From assembly GCF_020731145.1 (NCBI RefSeq), contig NZ_JAJFZN010000006.1, positions 1 to 64,000 on the forward strand: a stretch of 64,000 nucleotides of DNA. The letters run 5' to 3'. Of this stretch, positions 44,943 through 54,525 are shown piece after piece. Source of the stretch: Sneathiella sp. HT1-7 (lineage in GTDB: Bacteria > Pseudomonadota > Alphaproteobacteria > Sneathiellales > Sneathiellaceae). Numbering within the stretch: position 1 is the first letter of the stretch; the number at the start of each line of letters is the position of its first letter. A program made the position numbers and the translations under genes. The notes below the pieces were generated by a model that made no database searches, was not told the DNA's origin, and saw only the letters and a list, made by a program, of their open reading frames with translations.

Positions 44943-47251
44943 CCCTTAAAAACCAGGAAAACCTTACCGCTGGACGTTCGTACGATCTGGGTGGTGATTG
45001 TTGTTCCAGCGGAGCCATTGCTCTTAAAGATGCGACATCGCCGGCAGCTGATTTTGATGACTTTGTGAGTGCCGACCCTACAGCTTTTGTTGAAACTGAT
45101 CAGGACGGCAATGCCATACTGCATACCCTTGTTGAAAATATGCATTGCGCCAATTGCATTAAGACAATTGAGCAGACGTTAAAATCCAATCCGGCAGTAT
45201 TGGATGCGCGGGTCAATTTTTCAACTCGGCGTCTCTTTCTGCGTTGGCTCCCTGACGACGTAGATGTCGGTGAACTTGTGAAACCGATTATCGCACTTGG
45301 CTATCCTCTCACACCCTATAACCCTGCGATGATAGTATCGGCCGCTGCGGAGGAAAATGCGCGACTCCTTCGGGCGCTGGCCGTTGCGGGATTTGCTGCG
45401 GCGAATGTGATGCTGCTCTCTGTTTCAGTTTGGGCAGGATTATTTTCTGAGGATATGGGCCCCGCGACCCGAGATTTTCTGCACTGGATTTCTGCTATGG
45501 TCGCGCTCCCGGCTGTCGCTTACGCGGGTCAGCCTTTCTTCAAATCTGCGTTGGCCGCCCTTCGTGCGGGACGTCTCAATATGGATGTTCCCATATCACT
45601 TGCGGTTATTTTAGCGGCGGGAATGAGTCTTGCCGAAACTGTTCAGGGCGGAAATCATGTCTATTTTGATGCTTCGGTAACCTTGCTCTTCTTCCTTTTG
45701 ATCGGGCGTTACCTTGATAATGCCGCCCGCAGCAAGGCGCGCTCCGCGGCGGAGCGTTTGTTGCTTCTGAAGGCGGTGGCCGCGACGATCGTTCTCCCCG
45801 ACGGAAGTTGTAAAACAGTATCGGTCGAAACCGTCACGCCGGGAACCCATGTCAAAATTATGGTCGGGGACAGACTGCCCGTCGATGGGGTGGTCGCTAA
45901 AGGCCGGTCGGACCTCGATGTAAGTTTGATAACCGGAGAAAGTCTGCCAAGCGTTGTTAGTGCCGGCGATAATGTGTTTGCCGGGACGCTGAATTTGAGC
46001 GCGCCGCTTGAGATTGAGGCCACAAAGACAGGGGACAATACCTTGCTCGGTGACATTGTCCGGTTGATGGAGGCGGCAGAGCAGGGTCGTGCGAAATATG
46101 TTCGCCTTGCCGACCGGATTGCAGGGTTCTATGCGCCCGCAGTTCATATTTTGGCGGCGGTGACATTCATAGGCTGGTGGATTTTGGCTGGTAGCTGGCA
46201 AAATGCACTCATGCAGGCCGTGGCCGTATTGATAATTACCTGTCCTTGCGCGCTCGGCCTTGCTGTACCTGTTGTCCAGGTGGTGGCGAGCGGACGGCTC
46301 CTGGTGAAGGGAATTCTGGTCAAGGCCGCAGATGGTCTTGAACGCCTCGCTGAGGTGGATACCATTGTTTTTGATAAAACGGGAACCCTGACTGAAGGCC
46401 GTCTTGATCTCGTTAATCGTGAAGAAATTACATCCGCACATCTTGATCTTGCCGCCCGGATTGCCCGCAATAGTCGTCATCCGCTTGCTCGCGCTGTCGC
46501 CCGCGCGGGCAATGGCGCAGGGGAATATCTTGACGTTGAGGAATGCCCCGGCGAAGGCCTGAAAGCGGTGTTGAACGGAACAGCAATACGCCTTGGAAAT
46601 CGTACTTTCTGTCATGTGAGCGGTGATGCAGGCTCTAACGAGGCACCCGGTCCCGAACTATGGCTGAAAATTGAAAATGAGAAAGCTATACAGTTTCGTT
46701 TCCGGGATCGGTTGCGTCCCGGTGCCCGCGTTGTAATTGAAAATTTGAAGGCGCAAGGCTTCAAGATTGATCTTTTGTCGGGGGATCGGGAGGCTGTGGT
46801 AGAGGGTCTTGCCGACACGCTTGGTATTGAGAATTGGTATGCCCAGAAAAAGCCTGAGGATAAGGTTGCGCATCTTAAATCTTTGGAAGCGGCTGGGCAT
46901 AAAGTATTGATGGTCGGAGATGGCCTTAATGATGCGCCGGCACTGGCCTCTGCACATGTCTCTCTCTCCCCGGCGAGTGCAGCGGATATCAGCCAAACTG
47001 CGGCCGATTTTGTTTTTCAGGGTAGGGATCTATCAGCCGTTGCGGAAACGATCAAGGTTGCCCGTATGTCCAGGCGTTTGATCTTCCAGAATTTCTCTCT
47101 CGCCTTTCTTTATAATGCTATTGCCGTTCCGTTGGCCGTTGCCGGGATCGTGACCCCTCTGATTGCAGCAGTCGCCATGTCCGCATCATCTCTTGTTGTT
47201 TGCCTCAACTCCCTCCGACTGCGGATGGAAAGGAAGGGCGTGATGCAATGA
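44930..47251 (+). CDS. ccoI: Copper P1B-ATPase for cbb3 assembly
   Basis: A 773-aa P-type ATPase with an extra N-terminal Cys motif (GGDCCSSG), a heavy-metal domain C73ANC76, eight membrane helices with the ion-site C438PC440 in ITCPCALGLA, phosphorylation site D482KTGTLT and the hinge GDGLNDAPAL. It moves Cu+ out of the cytoplasm for insertion into CcoN. It overlaps ccoS by 4 bp. Confidence 0.96.
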   Translation: MGQIALKNQENLTAGRSYDLGGDCCSSGAIALKDATSPAADFDDFVSADPTAFVETDQDGNAILHTLVENMHCANCIKTIEQTLKSNPAVLDARVNFSTRRLFLRWLPDDVDVGELVKPIIALGYPLTPYNPAMIVSAAAEENARLLRALAVAGFAAANVMLLSVSVWAGLFSEDMGPATRDFLHWISAMVALPAVAYAGQPFFKSALAALRAGRLNMDVPISLAVILAAGMSLAETVQGGNHVYFDASVTLLFFLLIGRYLDNAARSKARSAAERLLLLKAVAATIVLPDGSCKTVSVETVTPGTHVKIMVGDRLPVDGVVAKGRSDLDVSLITGESLPSVVSAGDNVFAGTLNLSAPLEIEATKTGDNTLLGDIVRLMEAAEQGRAKYVRLADRIAGFYAPAVHILAAVTFIGWWILAGSWQNALMQAVAVLIITCPCALGLAVPVVQVVASGRLLVKGILVKAADGLERLAEVDTIVFDKTGTLTEGRLDLVNREEITSAHLDLAARIARNSRHPLARAVARAGNGAGEYLDVEECPGEGLKAVLNGTAIRLGNRTFCHVSGDAGSNEAPGPELWLKIENEKAIQFRFRDRLRPGARVVIENLKAQGFKIDLLSGDREAVVEGLADTLGIENWYAQKKPEDKVAHLKSLEAAGHKVLMVGDGLNDAPALASAHVSLSPASAADISQTAADFVFQGRDLSAVAETIKVARMSRRLIFQNFSLAFLYNAIAVPLAVAGIVTPLIAAVAMSASSLVVCLNSLRLRMERKGVMQ

Positions 47252-47403
47252 ATGTGCTTCTTTACCTTATTCCGGTGGCATTGTTTTTAGGGGGGCTCGG
47301 GCTTGCCGCCTTCCTCTGGAGCTTGAAAAGCGGCCAGTATGAAGATCTGGATGGTGCCGCAAATCGCATCCTTATCGATGACGAAAATGACGAAATCACC
47401 TGA
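47248..47403 (+). CDS. ccoS: CcoS cbb3 maturation protein
   Basis: A 51-aa single-helix protein (LIPVALFLGGLGLAAFLW) followed by SLKSGQYEDLDGAANRIL, the CcoS signature. It is the last gene of ccoGHIS and starts within the ccoI stop (ATGA). CcoS is needed for cofactor insertion in the oxidase. Confidence 0.95.
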   Translation: MNVLLYLIPVALFLGGLGLAAFLWSLKSGQYEDLDGAANRILIDDENDEIT

Positions 47404-47499
47404 CGCGTCAGGTATCTAATGCTGCACAAAGCTAGCAGTTTTGAAACTCTCCTGATATTGTACTCCTGATTTTACTAGTTTCTGGCGGCATAACTCATC

Positions 47500-48237
47500 A
47501 TGGCAATTTGGGGAAAAATTCTGGGCGGTGCGGCCGGGCTTCTTGTCGGAGGTCCTCTCGGCGCTCTTGTTGGCGGGCTTGCAGGCCATGCAGTCGATAA
47601 ATATCGCGAAACGACGTCGGGCGATGAAGAAATCGGTCAACATCATGTCAAGCAAGTCGCCTTTACGATTGCGGTCATCGCACTTGGTGCAAAAATGGCG
47701 AAGGCGGATGGCGTCGTTACTCGGGAGGAGATAGACGTCTTCAAACGGGTCTTTCGTATTCCGCCAAATGAAGAGAAAAATGTCGGCCGTGTCTTTAACA
47801 TGGCGCGTCAGGATACCGCAGGATATGAAGAATATGCGGCCCAGGTAGCGCGAATGTTTCACGATACGCCCCGGATGATGGAAGATCTACTTCACGGTCT
47901 GTTCGCCATCGCCATGGCAGATGGCGTTTTGCATCCGGATGAAGATATTTACCTTCAGAATGTCGCGGCGATCTTCGGGTTTAATGAGGCTGCGTATGCC
48001 CGTATACGCAGCTATCATGCAAAGGACGGGGAGGGTGATCCATATCAGATTCTTGGTGTTTCTGCCGATATTTCCGATCAGGATTTGAAAAAAGCATATC
48101 GACAACTCATACGTGAGAACCATCCGGACAAGGTTATCGCCGATGGCTTACCGCAGGAATTTGTGGATGTAGCCAATGCCAAGCTTGCCAAAATTAATGC
48201 CGCCTACGATCAGATTGAAAAAATCCGCAGCCTGTAG
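47500..48237 (+). CDS. DjlA-like TerB/DnaJ co-chaperone
   Basis: A 245-aa protein: an N-terminal Gly-rich hydrophobic hairpin (LGGAAGLLVGGPLGALVGGLAG) that may insert in the membrane, a TerB domain (about 50-160, with KADGVVTREEID and MADGVLHPDE acidic motifs), and a C-terminal J domain with the HPD signature (ENHPDK). It should stimulate DnaK near the membrane. It follows the cco genes but is probably separate. Confidence 0.93.
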   Translation: MAIWGKILGGAAGLLVGGPLGALVGGLAGHAVDKYRETTSGDEEIGQHHVKQVAFTIAVIALGAKMAKADGVVTREEIDVFKRVFRIPPNEEKNVGRVFNMARQDTAGYEEYAAQVARMFHDTPRMMEDLLHGLFAIAMADGVLHPDEDIYLQNVAAIFGFNEAAYARIRSYHAKDGEGDPYQILGVSADISDQDLKKAYRQLIRENHPDKVIADGLPQEFVDVANAKLAKINAAYDQIEKIRSL

Positions 48238-48251
48238 AATCGGAATAAAAA

Positions 48252-49124
48252 TTGAAAAACAGAGATCTAGCCCTGTTGCTGCTGGTCAACATGCTGTGGG
48301 CGTCAAATTTCCTGGCGGCGAAGATCGGCATGGAAGTGTTCACGCCACTTCTCTTCACGGCGCTTCGTTTCTCGCTCGTCATTGTCGTGATGCTGCCCTT
48401 TGTTTCACTTCCACATGGCAATTGGCGCAAGATTCTGATCATCGGCATTTTGATGGGCGTTTTACATTTCTCCCTGATGTTTTGGGGTTTGTCGCTTTCG
48501 CCTGATATCTCGTCCGTGGCGATTATCAATCAAACCTTCGTGCCTTTTTCCGCTCTGCTTGCCATGATTTTCTTGAAAGAAAAGATCGGCTGGCGGCGTT
48601 GGGGCGCGATCATTATGGCATTCGCCGGGGTTATGGTGATCGGGTTTGATCCGGTAATCTTTGCGAACTGGCTGTCGCCGACGCTTGTCATCATCGCCTC
48701 CTTTCTGGTCTCCCTTAATATGGTGATTGTTCGGACAATGCCGGGGGTTAGCGCCCTCAACCTGACCTTCTGGACAGCGGCGATCGGGACGCTTCCGCTC
48801 TATTTTTTCTCTTACCTGTTTGAGGATGGCCAATGGGCTGCGATACAAGCCGCCAATTGGGAAGAGTGGAGCGCGGTTGCCTTCTCTGCCTTGGGGGCGA
48901 CAGTTGTCGGTCACGGCCTTGGCAATTATCTGGTCAAGCATTATCCTGTCAGTACAATTGCACCATATTATCTTCTGGTGCCCGTCTTCGCCGTTGCGCT
49001 TGGTATTATTTTCTGGGGCGACGTTATTACGGTGGAGCTGATGATCGGTGGTGCGATGGTGATGAGCGGGGTTACGATCATTACTTTCCGGTCGGCAAAA
49101 AAGAAGCCAGCAAAACATGTCTAA
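48252..49124 (+). CDS. EamA-family (DMT) permease
   Basis: A 290-aa protein with ten hydrophobic helices in two EamA repeats. The first starts LLLVNMLWASNFLAAKIG, and the second contains a GHGLGNYLVKHYPVSTIAPYYLLVPV block, as in the drug/metabolite exporter family. The start is TTG at 48252; an ATG at residue 14 is less likely because it cuts helix 1. It overlaps the amidase gene by 8 bp. The transported solute is unknown. Confidence 0.9.
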   Translation: MKNRDLALLLLVNMLWASNFLAAKIGMEVFTPLLFTALRFSLVIVVMLPFVSLPHGNWRKILIIGILMGVLHFSLMFWGLSLSPDISSVAIINQTFVPFSALLAMIFLKEKIGWRRWGAIIMAFAGVMVIGFDPVIFANWLSPTLVIIASFLVSLNMVIVRTMPGVSALNLTFWTAAIGTLPLYFFSYLFEDGQWAAIQAANWEEWSAVAFSALGATVVGHGLGNYLVKHYPVSTIAPYYLLVPVFAVALGIIFWGDVITVELMIGGAMVMSGVTIITFRSAKKKPAKHV

Positions 49125-49875
49125 AGCGATTGAAAATATCATTTGGCATCCGTCGCCAAATTTTGATGAGCGTGATACTGATACACCGGTTGATATGCTT
49201 ATCCTGCACTATACAGGAATGAAAACGGGCGCTGAAGCCATTGAGCGTCTACGTGATCCGGATGCGAAGGTTAGTGCCCATTACGTTGTTGAGGAAGACG
49301 GCCGAATTTTTGCCTTGGTAAAAGAAGAAATGCGTGCCTGGCATGCGGGAGTGTCCAGTTGGCGCGGCTCGCAAAATATCAATGCCCGATCAATCGGGAT
49401 AGAGATTGTTAATCCCGGTCATGAATTCGGTTACCGCGCTTTTCCTAAGGTGCAAATGGATGCTGTCACAGCGCTGGCGGCCCATATTGTGGCGCGTCAC
49501 CCCATTCCGGCGCGAAATGTTGTCGGTCACTCCGACGTGGCACCGCATCGAAAGGAAGATCCAGGCGAACTCTTTGATTGGCAGGAACTTGCGCGATGTG
49601 GTGTTGGGCTTTGGGTGCGAGGAAAGTCATCTTCCCATCACAAAATTGCGCCACTGGCGTCTAATGATAAGGGGAGCGCTGTCTCCGACTTGCAGGGGGC
49701 GTTGAAGGAATTTGGCTATGACCTCCCGCAGGATGGGCATTACGGTGCGGAGTTGGCGGGCGTAATCTGCGCCTTTCAGCGTCATTGGCGTCCCTCAAAA
49801 GTGGACGGGGTAGCAGATGAACAGACGCAAGAAATCATTTACGCGTTGCTTGAAGAAGTTCGCCGCTTGACTTGA
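49117..49875 (+). CDS. AmpD-like N-acetylmuramoyl-L-alanine amidase
   Basis: A 252-aa protein with an Amidase_2 domain (LILHYTGM with a zinc His; SAHYVVEEDG; GHSDVAPHRKEDPGELFDW with the other ligands and catalytic Lys) followed by a C-terminal peptidoglycan-binding_1 domain (residues about 185-248, GSAVSDLQGALKEFGY). No signal peptide is seen, fitting the AmidD/AmpD-type recycling of cell-wall fragments, though export cannot be excluded. The rnpB promoter overlaps its last codons. Confidence 0.92.
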   Translation: MSKAIENIIWHPSPNFDERDTDTPVDMLILHYTGMKTGAEAIERLRDPDAKVSAHYVVEEDGRIFALVKEEMRAWHAGVSSWRGSQNINARSIGIEIVNPGHEFGYRAFPKVQMDAVTALAAHIVARHPIPARNVVGHSDVAPHRKEDPGELFDWQELARCGVGLWVRGKSSSHHKIAPLASNDKGSAVSDLQGALKEFGYDLPQDGHYGAELAGVICAFQRHWRPSKVDGVADEQTQEIIYALLEEVRRLT

Positions 49876-49895
49876 TGATTTTGCAAGCTTAGTTA
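49867..49895 (+). promoter_or_regulatory. rnpB promoter
   Basis: TTGACT (49867-49872) and TAGTTA (49890-49895) are 17 bp apart, and the expected start falls at the first base of the RNase P RNA. The -35 box overlaps the stop of the amidase gene. Confidence 0.6.
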
Positions 49896-49901
49896 CAAGC
49901 A

Positions 49902-50278
<377 letters not shown>

Positions 50279-50347
50279 TTATTTTCTACCGTGATCTGCG
50301 GTATAATGAGTTTTTGGCTAGGGCGTCTTTTCGCAGTAGGAAATAAT

Positions 50348-52204
50348 ATGGGGTTCTTGCGAACAACGGGTCTTGGAGCGGCGGCAGCTTTTCTCCCATT
50401 TTTTGCATCACCTGTTTATGCTGCGGCGACGGACATGCCATCGCTCGTCTATGATATCGGTATTAGTTTATTTGTCGCCAGTATCCTTGCAATTGTTTTC
50501 GTGCGGATCAAAATCCCGAGCATTGCAGCCTTTCTCGTTTGTGGCATCCTGATAGGGCCGGTCGGGGTCAAGCTTATTACTCAACCCGAAAATATTGAGA
50601 CGATTTCGGAGCTGGGCTTCATTCTGCTTCTATTTATGATCGGGATGGAAATTGATCTGCGTCGGATGCTCCGCAGCGGCAAGATGATCATCGTATCCGG
50701 TTTGCTGCAATACCCATTGACTGTTTTGTTTGGCATTTTGGCGGCTAAAGGGCTGGCATGGATCGGACTGTCAACAGTTGGCGGCAACTATGACGCCTTG
50801 TACTTTGGTCTGTTTATTGCCGGTTCCTCCACACTTTTGGTCATCAAGCTTTTCCAGGAAAAGTATGAACTGGATACAGAGCCCGGGCGTATAGCGCTTG
50901 GTCTTCTGGTGTTTCAGGATTTCTGGGCCATTATCGTGATCATCCTGCAGCCCTCCTTTGCAGCGCCGAAAATTATGCCGGTGCTATATACCATGCTGGG
51001 GATCGGGCTTTTGGCTATTGTATCCTATTCTCTGGCCAAGAGTTTGGTGCCGGTGGTGTTCCGCTGGCTATCCAAGGAGCCGCAGATGATGCTGGTCGGC
51101 GCGCTTGGCTGGTGTTTCGCCATTGTTTTTATCGGTTATGGTTTCGAATATGTGGGCGATTTTGTTTTCGGTGAAGGCTCCCATATGTCTGTAGCCACCG
51201 GAATGAGCGCCCTGATCGCCGGTTTGACAATCGCAACGCTTCCCTACAGCAGGGAAATTGTTGCCAAGGTCGGGATTGTCCGTGATTTCTTTATTACCTT
51301 GTTTTTTGTCGGCCTCGGAATGAGCGTGCCACCGATTGACGGGATAGGCGTTATGCTGATTGCAGTCGCACTCGCTTTCTTTGCTCTGCTGAGTCGCCAG
51401 CTGATTTTCTTTCCGTTACTCTATTTTACTGGTGGTGATCAGCGTCATGCGGAAGTCGCCTCTATCCGGCTTGCGCAGATTTCGGAATTCGGCCTCGTTA
51501 TCTCTTATCTGGGAACCCAGTACGGCCATATCTCCGGAGAGTTTGCGAGTGCGATCATCTTCGCGTTTATTATTACAGCGCTTCTGACCCCGGCGCTTTA
51601 CAAGCATGCGTATAATATTCATCGCTGGATGGCGCCGTTACTTCAGGCAATGAGGTTTCGGGAGCCTGATGAGGGAGCCCTCGATACGGAGCAGGAATAT
51701 GACCTGGTCCTTCTCGGGTTTCATCGTGTCGCGTCATCGCTGCTGCATGATATTGCCAAGAACAAGCCGGAGCTGTTGCCGCGTATCCTGGTGATTGATT
51801 TCAACGTTCAGCTTCACCCCGCAATCCGCAAGCTGGGTGCGGCGGTCCGCTATGGCGATTTGTCGAATGATGAAATTCTTCTTCATGCGGGCGTTGGGAA
51901 AGCGAAAGTTGTGGTTGCCACCATTCCTGATGACATCTTGCGGGGTACCAATAACAAGGAATTGGTAAAGGTGGTTCGGCGGATAAACGAGAAAGCAATT
52001 GTAATCGCTAATGCAGAGGAACTCGCGTCCGCGCAGGAAGTTTATGCGTGCGGTGCCGATTATGTCTATATGGGGCGGATCAATACAGCACGCGCATTGG
52101 AAGACATTATCACCCGAACTATGGAAGGCTCGCTTGAGGACTTCCGTCGGGACGAAGAAGAGTTGCATGGTCGGCACCACGAACGGGCGGAAATCCTTAA
52201 ATAG
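50348..52204 (+). CDS. CPA2 cation/proton antiporter with TrkA-N domain
   Basis: A protein of about 618 aa. A hydrophobic, possibly cleaved N-terminus (FLPFFASPVYAAA) is followed by about 12 helices of the Na+/H+ exchanger type (LVCGILIGPVGVKLI; ELGFILLLFMIGMEID) and a cytoplasmic RCK/TrkA-N domain from about residue 460 (YDLVLLGFHRVASSLL). In the nucleotide loop the usual GxGxxG is degenerate (GFHRVA). It is related to KefB/C, YbaL and RosB, probably exchanging K+ for H+. AGGA lies 8 nt before this ATG; upstream in-frame starts at 50291 and 50306 exist. Confidence 0.88.
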   Translation: MGFLRTTGLGAAAAFLPFFASPVYAAATDMPSLVYDIGISLFVASILAIVFVRIKIPSIAAFLVCGILIGPVGVKLITQPENIETISELGFILLLFMIGMEIDLRRMLRSGKMIIVSGLLQYPLTVLFGILAAKGLAWIGLSTVGGNYDALYFGLFIAGSSTLLVIKLFQEKYELDTEPGRIALGLLVFQDFWAIIVIILQPSFAAPKIMPVLYTMLGIGLLAIVSYSLAKSLVPVVFRWLSKEPQMMLVGALGWCFAIVFIGYGFEYVGDFVFGEGSHMSVATGMSALIAGLTIATLPYSREIVAKVGIVRDFFITLFFVGLGMSVPPIDGIGVMLIAVALAFFALLSRQLIFFPLLYFTGGDQRHAEVASIRLAQISEFGLVISYLGTQYGHISGEFASAIIFAFIITALLTPALYKHAYNIHRWMAPLLQAMRFREPDEGALDTEQEYDLVLLGFHRVASSLLHDIAKNKPELLPRILVIDFNVQLHPAIRKLGAAVRYGDLSNDEILLHAGVGKAKVVVATIPDDILRGTNNKELVKVVRRINEKAIVIANAEELASAQEVYACGADYVYMGRINTARALEDIITRTMEGSLEDFRRDEEELHGRHHERAEILK

Positions 52205-52539
52205 GAGCCGATTTTAGGCGCAAAATTTGCCATAGTTCCGGCTTATATCAGAAAAATACGAATCACTTTTTCCAGGCTCCTGAATTCAGGCAGTATTATT
52301 CCCGGACATCAAATTTTTATTTTCTCAGCTATAGCATAAAAGTGATGCTTTTCCGTCTTTATGCAGCCTGTTTGCGTTGCATCACTGCCGATTAATGGCA
52401 ACAAATAAATAAGAACAAAAAAAGAACGTATAAAAAATTCCTCATTACTTTCAATAAATCCATAAGCAGATTTTGTTGTCGAGTAACACTCTAATATCGG
52501 TCAAAATTTTACTTAAATTCGTCTGAGTTTTCTCCTGTA

Positions 52540-52565
52540 ACCCCCAGTATTTGGGGGTGTTTTCC
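52540..52565 (+). terminator. Hairpin with short T-run before mraZ
   Basis: ACCCCCA-GTATT-TGGGGGT is a perfect 7-bp stem followed by GTTTTCC. It may end transcripts from the antiporter gene or act as an attenuator in a long mraZ leader. Confidence 0.45.
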
Positions 52566-52581
52566 GTTGACTTCCAGAAAA

Positions 52582-52616
52582 TCCCATGATATCCCGAATT
52601 TATCCGTTTTATCCCA
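52582..52616 (-). promoter_or_regulatory. MraZ operator array
   Basis: On the minus strand, TGGGA, CGGAT, CGGGA and TGGGA occur with a spacing of exactly 10 bp (plus-strand positions 52582, 52592, 52602 and 52612). MraZ binds TGGGN-type direct repeats with 5-nt spacers in front of its own operon, so this is a good candidate for autoregulation of the dcw cluster. Confidence 0.7.
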
Positions 52617-52707
52617 GAAGTTCTCGTCTTTATCGGTCTGTGTCTGACTTTCATGCGAAATTATCTGGGCTCTCGGGGAATGGAAAAGTAGGGGGATTTT
52701 TGGCTGT

Positions 52708-53172
52708 ATGGCCCTGTTTCTGTCCACATATGTCAACAAAGTCGACAAGAAGGGGCGCGTGTCGGTCCCGGCGCGTTTCCGCGCAGTTCTTGCGGCCAAG
52801 GGCTTCGACAGCGTTGTATTGCTGCCGACAATCAATGGTGACGCCATTGATGCCTGTGGCATGGATGTAATGGAAGGCCTGCTTGAAAAGATCGGCGGCT
52901 TTGACCCTTTATCAGAAGATCGGGAAAGCTTTGCCGATGCATTGATGAGTGACGCTATTGAGCTCCCGGTTGATGGCGATGGGCGCATTATGGTGCCTCT
53001 AAATATGTTGGAGGCTGCTGGTATTGACGGGCAATGCGCCTTTGTCGGACGGGGGGATAGTTTCCAGATTTGGCAGCCGGAGGCCTTTGAGGTACGCAAG
53101 AAACAGGCTCGCGCTCGCGCTGCAAAGAAACGTGCCGCCAGTTCGGAAAGTGACGGGGGCGCTGATGTCTAG
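52708..53172 (+). CDS. mraZ: Transcriptional regulator MraZ
   Basis: A 154-aa double SpoVT/AbrB-fold protein: repeat 1 has VNKVDKKGRVSVPARFRAVL and repeat 2 IELPVDGDGRIMVPLNMLEAAGI, each with the DxxGR motif. The tail is Lys/Ala-rich. MraZ forms a ring and represses the dcw promoter. First gene of the cluster; it overlaps rsmH by 8 bp. Confidence 0.96.
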   Translation: MALFLSTYVNKVDKKGRVSVPARFRAVLAAKGFDSVVLLPTINGDAIDACGMDVMEGLLEKIGGFDPLSEDRESFADALMSDAIELPVDGDGRIMVPLNMLEAAGIDGQCAFVGRGDSFQIWQPEAFEVRKKQARARAAKKRAASSESDGGADV

Positions 53173-54124
53173 GCAAGATGCACCACATATTTCTGTTCTG
53201 CTTCGCGAGGTTCTGGAAATTCTCAGCCCTAAGGATGGCGGTATTTATGTCGACGGAACCTTTGGGGCCGGTGGTTACTCTCGTGCCATTCTAGAGGCTG
53301 CGGACTGTCATGTATATGGGATTGATCGCGATCCATCGGCAATTGCGATGGGTCGTAAGATGGCCGAAGAGTTCCATGGTCGCCTGGTTATGGTTGAGGG
53401 ATGCTTTGCGGATATGGAGGAGGGACTCTCGGGATTGGGAGTAGACGCGGTCGACGGGATCGCACTCGATATCGGTGTTTCCTCCATGCAGATCGATGAA
53501 GCGGAGCGCGGTTTTTCCTTCATGAGGGAAGGTCCACTCGATATGCGCATGTCCGGCAAGGGCCGGACAGCGGCAGAAGTTGTTAATGAAGAATCTGAAG
53601 CAGAACTCGCCAGGATTATTTTTGTGTATGGCGAGGAGCGAAGATCACGTGCAATTGCGCGTGCAGTAGCCGAAAGACGCGAGTTGGCGCCTTTCAAGAG
53701 TACAGTTGAGTTAGCGGAAGTGGTTGCGTCGGTTGTTCGTCCAACAGGAAAGGGCATTCATCCGGCGACGCGTACCTTCCAAGCGTTGCGTATAGTAGTA
53801 AATGATGAACTTGGGCAGCTGGTCAAGGGCTTGGCCGCATCCGAGCGACTGCTTACTCCCGGTGGTCGTCTTGCGGTTGTGTCTTTCCATAGTCTTGAAG
53901 ACCGACGCGTGAAAAACTTCCTGTCAGCAAGGTCTGAAGGGCGCGCCAAGCCGTCTCGTCATGTTCCTGTCTCGGACGAGGGGCCAGCTCCCACTTTCAA
54001 GCTCATCAAACGGGGAACTTTTAAGGCCCGCCCCGACGAATTGGCCATTAATCCGCGATCTCGTTCTGCTCGTCTGCGTGGAGCGATCAGGACTGGCGCC
54101 CCCGCCTGGACGGAGGCAGCATGA
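53165..54124 (+). CDS. rsmH: 16S rRNA m4C1402 methyltransferase
   Basis: A 319-aa RsmH (MraW). The SAM site is YVDGTFGAGGYS, with GIDRDPSA as the next strand. DGIALDIGVSSMQIDEAERGFSF and HPATRTFQALRIVVN are family signatures. It methylates N4 of C1402 in the ribosomal P site. The start at 53165 is inside the mraZ 3' end; a longer in-frame extension upstream is not credible. Confidence 0.96.
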   Translation: MSRQDAPHISVLLREVLEILSPKDGGIYVDGTFGAGGYSRAILEAADCHVYGIDRDPSAIAMGRKMAEEFHGRLVMVEGCFADMEEGLSGLGVDAVDGIALDIGVSSMQIDEAERGFSFMREGPLDMRMSGKGRTAAEVVNEESEAELARIIFVYGEERRSRAIARAVAERRELAPFKSTVELAEVVASVVRPTGKGIHPATRTFQALRIVVNDELGQLVKGLAASERLLTPGGRLAVVSFHSLEDRRVKNFLSARSEGRAKPSRHVPVSDEGPAPTFKLIKRGTFKARPDELAINPRSRSARLRGAIRTGAPAWTEAA

Positions 54125-54525
54125 AGTTAAATCTAACAGTTATTTCCCTGGTTCTTGTTGCTGCCGTATCCTTCGGTCTCTACCAACTTTCTTATGAAGT
54201 GCAGGAACTGGAAAAAGACCTGAAGGGCCTCAATAAAGGCATATCCGAGAATAAGGAGAGTGTTCGCATCCTGAAAGCGGAATGGACTTATCAGAACCGT
54301 CCGGATGTCTTGCAGGCGCTTTCAAGTAAGCATCTGCCTCTGCTCCTGATTGCTCCCTATCAAGTGGCATCGGTTGGCGAAGTGCCGTATCCGCAAGTCG
54401 ATCCTGAGCAGTATTCTGTTCCTGTGCCGCGCCATAATCCGCGCCGGGACTATTCGCCTGCGACGCCATTGCCGAAAGGGCCGATCCAACTTGCTACCTT
54501 CACATATGAAGGAAATATGCAATGA
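54121..54525 (+). CDS. ftsL: Cell division protein FtsL
   Basis: A 134-aa bitopic protein: one N-terminal helix (LTVISLVLVAAVSFGLYQLSY), then a coiled coil (EVQELEKDLKGLNKGISENK) and the ILKAEWTYQNRPDVLQALS motif shared by alphaproteobacterial FtsL. A Pro-rich C-terminal tail follows. It bridges FtsB/FtsQ and activates FtsWI. It overlaps both neighbours by 4 bp. Confidence 0.92.
   Translation: MKLNLTVISLVLVAAVSFGLYQLSYEVQELEKDLKGLNKGISENKESVRILKAEWTYQNRPDVLQALSSKHLPLLLIAPYQVASVGEVPYPQVDPEQYSVPVPRHNPRRDYSPATPLPKGPIQLATFTYEGNMQ

Larger units (their letters stand above)
52205..52707. other. Regulatory region upstream of the dcw cluster
   Basis: No gene is seen in these 503 bp. The first 300 bp are AT-rich and unremarkable. 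From 52540 it holds a perfect 7-bp inverted repeat and then an array of MraZ-type pentamers; a second set of G-runs (TGGG, GGGG, GGGGG) lies at about 52669-52698, right before mraZ. Confidence 0.7.

Noticed and set aside
45611-46615. A 334-codon open frame on the minus strand
   Set aside because: It is antisense to ccoI, with no recognisable motif; a shadow frame.
48462-49142. A 226-codon open frame on the minus strand
   Set aside because: It is antisense to the DMT permease, with His/Arg-rich low-complexity composition typical of a shadow.
50281-50310. rnpB terminator
   Set aside because: TACCG/CGGTA could form a 5-bp stem but has no T-run, and it runs into a TATAAT-like box that may instead belong to the antiporter promoter.
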